Origin: Marivita sp965656765
GTDB taxonomy: Bacteria > Pseudomonadota > Alphaproteobacteria > Rhodobacterales > Rhodobacteraceae
DNA length: 35,489 nucleotides
Reading direction: 5' to 3'
NCBI RefSeq assembly: GCF_965656765.1
Contig: NZ_CBFHLV010000029.1
Coordinates: 1 to 35,489, forward strand
The translations under genes were made by a program, and so were the position numbers. The notes beneath the pieces are model-generated. The model did not search any database. It worked only from the letters and a program-made list of their open reading frames with translations, and was not told where the DNA came from. Shown piece after piece: positions 29,976 through 35,489 of this stretch (positions are counted from its first letter, which is position 1; the number at the start of each line of letters is the position of its first letter).

Positions 29976-31820
29976 TTACTGGATGAATGCGTGAACGGCG
30001 TTGATGGCCGGTTGATTGATCTCGACCCCGGCGCGCAGCTGCACATCGGTGGCAAAGGCACGGAAGAGGTCTTCTGCGATACTGTTGGAGGCCTGATTGC
30101 GCAGCGCGGCCGCCAGCATTTCGACATCGCCATCACTGCGATCTACCGGGTTGATGCCGTCAAGACGCAGCAGGATCACGTCGCCCACACCGGCCACGGC
30201 CCGTGTGTCGTCGATGCCCATCTCAAATACGGCGGTCAGAAGATTCGGACTCAGGTCGGCGATTTGCGCGTTGCGGCCCAGCTCGGTTTCCGTTTGCGGT
30301 GCAAGCCCCAGTTCTTCGAAGGTTGCGCCGTTTGCCAGCGATGCAGCGATGTCTTCGGCTTGAACCATCAACTGGGCAGTTTGTTCGCGGGTGTCCCAGC
30401 CCTGACGGACGCGGTCGATTACATCTTCAATTGGTTGCGGAGCAGGGGGCTGGATACGGTTGAGACGCATGGCGAACACACCGCCATCGCCAAGCTGCAT
30501 GACTTCGGGAAAGTCGCCTTCACCGAGGTCACCGGCAGCCTGACGGAAAGCGTCATAAGCAGCAATGTCGCCATCGGATCCGGGGAACCAGTCGATCTGG
30601 CCAAGCTGGGCTTCGGTGGTATCGGCAATTTCTTCGAGCGTCGCACCTGCTGCGAGTTCGTCGTCAATCGATTGGGCCAGCGTTTCGATCACGCGGCGGG
30701 CGCGATCGAGCGCCAGTTCGCCGCGCAGGTCGGGACGGGCGTCCTCGAACGACGTGGTTTGTTCATCAAGCACGGCATTGATGCGATATAGCGCCGGGCC
30801 GAGGTTCGAGGGAAGTGGTCCAACCACGTCGCCCGTTTCAGCTGCAAACACACCGTCGGCAGCCTCTTCTAGCGTGTCACGGGTCACGTCACCCATATCA
30901 ACATCGGTCATCGCCAAGCCACGTTCAGCCACGAGGTCTTCGAAAGAAAACTCATCACCCAGCCGGTTCAGTGCCTCGGTCGCGGCGTTCTCAGTGCTGA
31001 ACACAAGGCGTTCGACAAGGCGGCGTTCGGGCAGGTTGAATTCGTCAAATCGTTCGTCATAAGACGCGCGCAGGGCATCTTCATCAACCTCGACCGTGTC
31101 GACGATCATGGCGGGGGTGATCCAAGCATACGTGATGTCGCGTAGTTCGGGCAGGGTATAGTTGTCGATGTTATCGTCATAATAGGCCTGCAGATCTGCA
31201 TCGGACGGTTCCGGCAGGCCGGTTTGCAGGTTCGATCCGGTCAGGCGGGCCCATGTGAAATCGCGGCTTTCGCCGGTATATGACAAGAGCGTGTCGATAT
31301 AGGTGTCCGGCAGGGTGTTGCCCGCGATCAGTGCGCTTTGCAGAACGGTGCGCGCGGTGTCGTCGCGCAGCTGTTCCTCGAATTCGGATTCGGACAGGCC
31401 CTGATTGCGCAGTGCAAAGCTGTAGGCTTCGCGATTGAATCCGCCATCGGCGCTTTGGAACGAGGGCACCTGAAGTAGTTGTTCGGCGACAACCTCGTCG
31501 CCGACGGACAGGCCGATACGGGCCGCTTCGTTGTCCAATCCACGCGCCGTGATCAGCTTTGCCAAGACCTGACGATCAAGGCCCATCATCTGTGCCTCGG
31601 ACATGGGGATCGCGCGGCCCGCTTGAGCGGCAAAGGCGTTGATCTCGGTCCGGAGGTTTCGCAGATACGCGTCGGTTGAGACCTCTTTGTCGCCAACCGT
31701 GGCAACGCTGCGCGCGGTGCCTGAAAGACTGGTCGCGCCGAAGCCTGCGAGGCCTATGATGAGAAGCCCCATCAGGATCCAGATGAAGGTCTTCGACAGC
31801 TTGCCTTTGCCCATGGCCAT
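29976..31820 (-). CDS. ppiD: PpiD/SurA-type peptidylprolyl isomerase, membrane anchored
   Basis: PpiD is an inner-membrane periplasmic chaperone with a parvulin-like domain that assists newly exported proteins at the Sec translocon. The 614-residue product starts MAMGKGKLSKTFIWILMGLLIIGLAGFG, a short cytoplasmic part and one membrane helix (about 10-30). It continues with a SurA_N-like segment (about 35-160) and a central parvulin region (about 245-355). The C-terminal part is chaperone-like. Catalytic parvulin residues are not obvious in a clean order, so isomerase activity may be weak, as in other PpiD proteins. An ATG at 31814 is a possible alternative start. Its stop is five bases before trpE. 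Confidence 0.88.
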   Translation of the reverse strand: MAMGKGKLSKTFIWILMGLLIIGLAGFGATSLSGTARSVATVGDKEVSTDAYLRNLRTEINAFAAQAGRAIPMSEAQMMGLDRQVLAKLITARGLDNEAARIGLSVGDEVVAEQLLQVPSFQSADGGFNREAYSFALRNQGLSESEFEEQLRDDTARTVLQSALIAGNTLPDTYIDTLLSYTGESRDFTWARLTGSNLQTGLPEPSDADLQAYYDDNIDNYTLPELRDITYAWITPAMIVDTVEVDEDALRASYDERFDEFNLPERRLVERLVFSTENAATEALNRLGDEFSFEDLVAERGLAMTDVDMGDVTRDTLEEAADGVFAAETGDVVGPLPSNLGPALYRINAVLDEQTTSFEDARPDLRGELALDRARRVIETLAQSIDDELAAGATLEEIADTTEAQLGQIDWFPGSDGDIAAYDAFRQAAGDLGEGDFPEVMQLGDGGVFAMRLNRIQPPAPQPIEDVIDRVRQGWDTREQTAQLMVQAEDIAASLANGATFEELGLAPQTETELGRNAQIADLSPNLLTAVFEMGIDDTRAVAGVGDVILLRLDGINPVDRSDGDVEMLAAALRNQASNSIAEDLFRAFATDVQLRAGVEINQPAINAVHAFIQ

Positions 31821-31862
31821 GCGGGTGTGCCCCTTGCTTGGTTGCGATTTCGTGCGATGTGT

Positions 31863-33059
31863 CTACGCGGCGGGGGCAGGGGTCGCAAGGGGCCAGTCTA
31901 GGCTTGCGAGACGTGTAAAGAGCGCCTCGATACCGGCACGGTCGACATTGGCGAAAGCGACACGGAATTGGCGCTGCCCGCTGGTGTCATTGGTGGGGGT
32001 GAACATGGTGCCGGGCAGGGCAAGCACTCCGATTTCTTGCACCAGTTTTGGGGCCAGGGTGGCGCTGCTTTCGGCAAACGGGTGTTCAAGATAGGCAAAA
32101 TATGCGCCACAGCCCATGAGCCGCCACCCCTTGGTTTCGATCAGCGGCATGTGGTCATGGATGGCCGCGCGCCGATCTAGGATTTCATTGCGTTCGCCTG
32201 CGAGCCAATCGCCAAGGTTCTGTAACCCCCAAAGGGCTGCGCGCTGACCAAGTTGTGATGGGCAGATGGCGACAGTATCGAGAAACTTTTCGATCTCCGC
32301 CAGAAGTGTGGGCGCAGCGATGATCGCGCCGACGCGATGACCTGTGAGGCGGTAGGCCTTGGAAAAGGAGTAGAGCTGGATCAGCGTGTCGTCCCAGTTG
32401 GGATCGGCCAGCAGGCTGTGCGGCGGATTGGGGCGGCTGTCGAAATCGCGATAGGTCTCATCAACGATCAGCTTGATGCCTGTTTCGCGGGCAAGATCGC
32501 GAAAGGCGGTCAGGGTTTCAGCCGGGTATTCGACACCGCCGGGATTGTTTGGTGTGACCAGCGCGATGGCGCGGGTCTTGGGTGAGATCACGGCCCAGGC
32601 GGCTGTAACATCCGGTATCAGGTCAGCGCCTGTGGGCAGCGCAACGGCTGTCACGCCCGACATGTCGAGCCACATTTTGTGGTTGAAATACCACGGGGTC
32701 GGCAGGATGACCTCATCCCCTTCATTGCACAGGGCGGCGATGGTGGCTGCAAAAGCCTGATTGCAGCCTGAGGTAATGGCGACCTGATCGGGGCGCGCCA
32801 TGCCGTGGTAATGCTTTGACCATTGTGCGGCCAGTTCCTCACGCAGAGCTGGCAGGCCCAGAACTGGCCCGTAGAGATGTGTCTCGGGCAGCTCCAACGC
32901 CTCGGCCATCGCCGCGCGCAAGGGCGCGGGCGGCGGTTCGACCGGGGCAGCCTGACTCACGTTGATCAGGGGCTGGTTGTCCGGGAATGTCACACCTTGG
33001 AGCCAACGACGGGCCTCCATCACTGGAGGCGCATATGTGGTTTGAGTGCGAGAGGTCAT
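31863..33059 (-). CDS. Class I/II pyridoxal-phosphate aminotransferase
   Basis: The 398-residue fold-type I aminotransferase carries YGPVLGLPALREELA (63-77), the TPNNPGG motif (169-175), IVDETYRDF with the PLP-pyridine Asp200, and LYSFSKAYRLTGHRVG with Schiff-base Lys234. The C-terminal RVAFAN holds the carboxylate-binding Arg. Substrate specificity (aromatic, aspartate or other) cannot be told. Start ATG at 33059 follows a weak GGGA. A perfect hairpin GCCTCCA-GTGA-TGGAGGC covers codons 10-16 (33013-33030). It leads the run aminotransferase-ppiD-trpE (42 bases to ppiD). A role in amino-acid synthesis would suit trpE, but this is only context. Confidence 0.92.
   Translation of the reverse strand: MTSRTQTTYAPPVMEARRWLQGVTFPDNQPLINVSQAAPVEPPPAPLRAAMAEALELPETHLYGPVLGLPALREELAAQWSKHYHGMARPDQVAITSGCNQAFAATIAALCNEGDEVILPTPWYFNHKMWLDMSGVTAVALPTGADLIPDVTAAWAVISPKTRAIALVTPNNPGGVEYPAETLTAFRDLARETGIKLIVDETYRDFDSRPNPPHSLLADPNWDDTLIQLYSFSKAYRLTGHRVGAIIAAPTLLAEIEKFLDTVAICPSQLGQRAALWGLQNLGDWLAGERNEILDRRAAIHDHMPLIETKGWRLMGCGAYFAYLEHPFAESSATLAPKLVQEIGVLALPGTMFTPTNDTSGQRQFRVAFANVDRAGIEALFTRLASLDWPLATPAPAA
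33013..33030 (-). other. Perfect GNRA-type hairpin in the early coding region of the aminotransferase gene
   Basis: On the minus-strand mRNA GCCUCCA pairs with UGGAGGC around a GUGA tetraloop, 30-47 bases after the A of the start codon. A seven-pair stem closed by a GNRA loop is stable and could slow early translation, or affect the use of the in-frame AUG at 33020. It could equally be a by-product of the coding sequence. Confidence 0.4.
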
Positions 33060-33077
33060 ACCGGTTGATCCCGTTGA

Positions 33078-33150
33078 GCGCCTGCGGCGCGCTGTATTAT
33101 TGGATTTCTGGGGCGCTGCCCTTCAGCTTGTGGCCTCATCCCGAGGGTTT
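33078..33150 (+). repeat. Dispersed intergenic hairpin repeat, copy 2
   Basis: This copy lies in the 111-bp gap between gpt and the aminotransferase gene, both on the minus strand. It has GCGCC-TGC-GGCGC (33078-33090), then the core GGGGCGCTGCCC (33110-33121), then GGCCTC..CCCGAGG (about 33132-33146). Compared with copy 1 the first stem swaps an A-T pair for a G-C pair, and the GCGTGACA stem is absent. It begins 18 bases upstream of the aminotransferase start, so it forms much of that gene's leader. Confidence 0.72.
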
Positions 33151-33170
33151 CGGAGTCTAAAGCAGCGTGG

Positions 33171-33674
33171 TTAGTCTTTGCCGCGGTAAGGTTCGACATA
33201 TTGCAGAGCCATGTCCCATGGAAAGAAGATCCATGTGTCTTGGCTGACTTCTGTGATGAAGGTGTTCACTTGCGGACGGCCCATTGGTTTGGCGTAAACT
33301 GTGGCGATGTGCGCTTTGGGCATGTGTTTGCGGACCACTTCAAGCGTTTTGCCGGTGTCAACCAGATCATCCACCACCAACACGCCGGTGCCATCACCTA
33401 CCACGTCCATATCGGGGGATTTAATCACCTTGGGTTCGGCTTGGGTTTGGTGGTTGTAGCTTTTGACGCTGATTGTATCGACCATGCGGATGTCGAGCTC
33501 GCGGGCCACGATCATCGCGGGGGCCATGCCGCCACGGGTAATGGCGACCACGGCGCGCCAGCCACCTTCGTCTGGGCCTTCACCTTGGAGCCGCCATGCA
33601 AGCGCACGGGCGTCACGGTGCAGTTGGTCCCAGCTGACATGGAAGCCTTTTTCGTGGGGCAAGCGGTCGGTCAT
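33171..33674 (-). CDS. gpt: Xanthine phosphoribosyltransferase
   Basis: Gpt salvages xanthine and guanine to XMP and GMP using PRPP. The frame is open to 33731, but MTDRLPHEKGFHVSWDQLHR from the ATG at 33674 has an AAGGAG six bases upstream and fits the family. The 167-residue product carries the PRPP motif VLVVDDLVDTGKT (98-110), the ITRGGMAPA loop (45-53) and the DTWIFFPWD C-terminal block that closes over the purine. It is the third gene after fabI and the LysE-type exporter, 19 bases behind the latter. Confidence 0.93.
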   Translation of the reverse strand: MTDRLPHEKGFHVSWDQLHRDARALAWRLQGEGPDEGGWRAVVAITRGGMAPAMIVARELDIRMVDTISVKSYNHQTQAEPKVIKSPDMDVVGDGTGVLVVDDLVDTGKTLEVVRKHMPKAHIATVYAKPMGRPQVNTFITEVSQDTWIFFPWDMALQYVEPYRGKD

Positions 33675-33693
33675 TGTAGGCTCCTTTTTTGGA

Positions 33694-34296
33694 TCAGCGG
33701 CCGAACAGCAGGCGCAGGCCAAGCGCACCAAGGATCAGTGCAGCGGCGCGGTCGATGATGGGTTTCAGCCGCAGATATCCGGCGCGGGCAGGGCCGCTGG
33801 ACAGGCAGGCAGCGAAGAGTGTGTAGACGATGAGTTCGACGGCAAAGTGATTGGCGACGATCAGCGCTTTGGCGGCGAGGCTCAAGTCAGGCGGAAAGAT
33901 CACCACGAGGACTGCGCTAGCAAAGAACACCGATTTCGGATTGGCGAGGTTGACCAGCAGCCCGCCAAAGAACGCTTTCGCGCCAGGATGCGCGCTGTCC
34001 GAAACGGGGCTATGGGCGCTGCGCCAAAGTTGGGCGGCGACCCACAACAGATACAAGGCACCTGCGGTTTTCAACGCGATATACGCCCAAGGCACCAGCG
34101 CAAAGACAGCGTTAAGACCAAGGAGGGCTGCACCCGTCCAGAGGGCGGCCATCAGGCCAAGGCCCGCACCTGTGGCGACACCGGCCCAGAACCCGCCCGC
34201 AACCGACTGGCGCAGCGCATAGAGCAGTGCCGGGCCAGGCGCCGCCATGGCGGCCAGCAGCGTGAGGTTGAACGCGAGGGCCTGCGCCGTGGTCAT
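33694..34296 (-). CDS. LysE/RhtB family amino-acid exporter
   Basis: The 200-residue, six-helix membrane protein begins MTTAQALAFNLTLLAAMAAPGPALLYALRQSVAGG. The N-terminal PGPALLYALRQS is the LysE-family signature, and FFGGLLVNLANPKSVFFASAVLV is its conserved central element. These proteins export amino acids and related metabolites; the substrate is not predictable. It starts three bases after the fabI stop, so it is probably co-transcribed with fabI and gpt. Confidence 0.9.
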   Translation of the reverse strand: MTTAQALAFNLTLLAAMAAPGPALLYALRQSVAGGFWAGVATGAGLGLMAALWTGAALLGLNAVFALVPWAYIALKTAGALYLLWVAAQLWRSAHSPVSDSAHPGAKAFFGGLLVNLANPKSVFFASAVLVVIFPPDLSLAAKALIVANHFAVELIVYTLFAACLSSGPARAGYLRLKPIIDRAAALILGALGLRLLFGR

Positions 34297-34299
34297 GTG

Positions 34300-35106
34300 T
34301 TACTCTTTGCTCATGTCCGGTGCGTCCACCGCTTTCATGCCGACAACGTGATAGCCCGCATCGACGTGATGTGTTTCGCCAGTCACGCCCGAGCCGAGGT
34401 CGGACAGCAGGTAAAGCGCGGACTTGCCCACATCGTCGATGGTCACATTGCGGCGGAGAGGTGAGTTATATTCGTTCCACTTCATAATGTAGCGGAAATC
34501 GCCAATGCCGGAGGCGGCCAACGTTTTGATCGGCCCCGCCGAGATCGCGTTCACCCGGATACCATCTTTGCCAAGGTCTTCGGCCAGATAGCGCACAGAG
34601 GATTCAAGCGCCGCCTTGGCTACACCCATGACATTGTAGTGCGGCATGATCCGTTCGGCGCCGTAATACGTCATGGTCAGAGCAGAACCACCATTGGTCA
34701 TTATCTTTTCGGCGCGCTGCATCACAGAGGTGAAAGAATAAACCGAGATGTCCATCGTCATCATGAAATTGTCGCGGCTGGTGTCGACATAACGCCCGCG
34801 TAGTTCTGACTTGTCGGAAAACCCGATGGCATGCACGACAAAGTCGAGGTTGTCCCAGTGCGTCTTCAGGCCATCAAAAAGCGAATCAATCGACGCCTCG
34901 TCGCTGACGTCACAGGGCAAAACGATGTTCGAGCCAAGCTGTGCGGCGAGCGGGTCAACACGTTTTTTTAGCGCATCCCCCTGATACGAGAAGGCCAGCT
35001 GTGCGCCCGCGTCGCCGAGTGCCCGGGCGATGCCCCAAGCGATGGATTTGTCATTGGCGAGACCCATGATAAGCCCGCGCTTTCCCGCCATAATTTCGCT
35101 TTTCAT
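34300..35106 (-). CDS. fabI: Enoyl-[acyl-carrier-protein] reductase (NADH)
   Basis: FabI carries out the last reduction in each fatty-acid elongation cycle and is the triclosan target in many bacteria. The frame is open to 35139, but MKSEIMAGKRGLIMGLANDKS from the ATG at 35106 gives 268 residues, the family length; an ATG at 35091 is less favoured. The cofactor region GLANDKSIAWGIA (15-27) and catalytic Tyr157-x6-Lys164 (YNVMGVAK) are present, with SAGPIKTLAASGI in the substrate loop. It faces away from pdxH across a 167-bp promoter region. Confidence 0.95.
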   Translation of the reverse strand: MKSEIMAGKRGLIMGLANDKSIAWGIARALGDAGAQLAFSYQGDALKKRVDPLAAQLGSNIVLPCDVSDEASIDSLFDGLKTHWDNLDFVVHAIGFSDKSELRGRYVDTSRDNFMMTMDISVYSFTSVMQRAEKIMTNGGSALTMTYYGAERIMPHYNVMGVAKAALESSVRYLAEDLGKDGIRVNAISAGPIKTLAASGIGDFRYIMKWNEYNSPLRRNVTIDDVGKSALYLLSDLGSGVTGETHHVDAGYHVVGMKAVDAPDMSKE

Positions 35107-35217
35107 GGTCCCAAGCCTTCTTTTGTTCGGTTTGCACATCGTTTAGGGGATGCATGCGTGCCCGGCAAGGCTGTGATTGGCGCTCTTCCGCTGATTGTAA
35201 AAAGTGACACGACGTAG

Positions 35218-35247
35218 TTGTGGACATTGGCGCCGGTTCTCTTATAG
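35218..35247 (+). promoter_or_regulatory. Predicted pdxH promoter
   Basis: TTGTGG (35218-35223) and TTATAG (35242-35247) lie 18 bases apart in the fabI-pdxH divergent region. They match the sigma-70 -35 and -10 boxes at four and three of six positions. This would leave a leader of about 20 bases that contains the AGGAGG Shine-Dalgarno. Confidence 0.35.
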
Positions 35248-35273
35248 GGCGCTGTTTCACGTAGGAGGGTACG

Positions 35274-35489
35274 ATGAGTGATCGCACTGGGATCTTTGCG
35301 GGCGACGACCCGTTCGTCATAGCCCGCGCTTGGCTTTCCGAAGCCGAAGGCGCGGAGATCAATGACCCGAACGCCATCGCGTTATCGACGGTGGATGCTA
35401 ATGGCATGCCCAATGTTCGTATGGTCCTGCTGAAAGAAATCGAAGACGACGCGTTCGTCTTTTACACGAATTACGACAGTCGAAAGGGT
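35274..35489 (+). CDS. pdxH: Pyridoxamine 5'-phosphate oxidase, N-terminal part (cut by window end)
   Basis: PdxH is the FMN enzyme that oxidises pyridoxine or pyridoxamine phosphate to pyridoxal phosphate. Seventy-two codons are visible from the ATG at 35274, with a consensus AGGAGG (35263-35268) five bases upstream. The protein opens MSDRTGIFAGDDPFVIARAW and shows PNVRMVLLKEIEDDAFVFYT and NYDSRKG, the FMN-binding N-terminal block of PdxH. The rest lies beyond the window. Confidence 0.93.
   Translation, partial: MSDRTGIFAGDDPFVIARAWLSEAEGAEINDPNAIALSTVDANGMPNVRMVLLKEIEDDAFVFYTNYDSRKG

Overview
The window looks like core chromosome of a marine Roseobacter-group alphaproteobacterium (Rhodobacterales). 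The evidence is the tail-to-head run secD-secF-TSUP-Mth938-ccmABCDG (the Rhodobacter helABCDX order), the typical proteins throughout (DUF1223 protein next to acnA, PpiD-TrpE, FabI-LysE-Gpt), moderately high GC, and intergenic GC-rich hairpin repeats of the GGGGCGCTGCCC / CCCGAGG type that I associate with this group. I cannot name a genus. I see no IS element, prophage, CRISPR array or rRNA. Gene starts were chosen by eye from Shine-Dalgarno sequences and family N-termini.

Layout: (1) 1-3313, plus strand: end of trkA, trkH (potassium uptake), hfq and hflX. (2) 3441-9714, mostly minus: a membrane-anchored penicillin-acylase-family hydrolase, a divergent 3-hydroxyisobutyrate-dehydrogenase-like enzyme, then protease, serS and a multi-pass membrane protein reading leftward. 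(3) 9933-16884, plus: yajC, secD, secF, a TSUP permease, an Mth938-like protein, and ccmA-B-C-D-G for cytochrome c maturation. (4) 16885-17823: an AT-rich pocket with a 33-codon secreted-peptide ORF, a long inverted repeat and an orphan gene that resembles DUF4347/clan CD cysteine-peptidase-like domains. (5) 17912-24258: acnA (minus), a DUF1223 protein (plus), a LpxL/HtrB-type acyltransferase (minus) overlapping it tail to tail, a cluster of three tandem perfect palindromes, an SDR dehydrogenase, a CbiX-type protein and a CAT-anticodon tRNA. (6) 24373-28322: purM-purN, rnd, a convergent lipoprotein and sufE. (7) 28456-33059, minus: aminotransferase, ppiD, trpE. (8) 33171-35106, minus: fabI, lysE-type exporter, gpt; then a divergent pdxH cut by the window end.

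Most of the window is ordinary housekeeping. The parts worth a second look are: the orphan gene at 17281-17823, with a His-Gly / Asp-Cys arrangement placed after hydrophobic strands; the divergent region upstream of it, with a 14-of-15-bp inverted repeat; the 33-residue peptide ORF sharing that region; the triple palindrome at 22542-22614; and a two-copy hairpin repeat (28334-28436 and 33078-33150) whose first stem shows a compensatory base-pair change. Two unrelated operons (hfq-hflX and purM-purN) also join through the same TTGA overlap, in which a TTG start shares bases with the previous stop.
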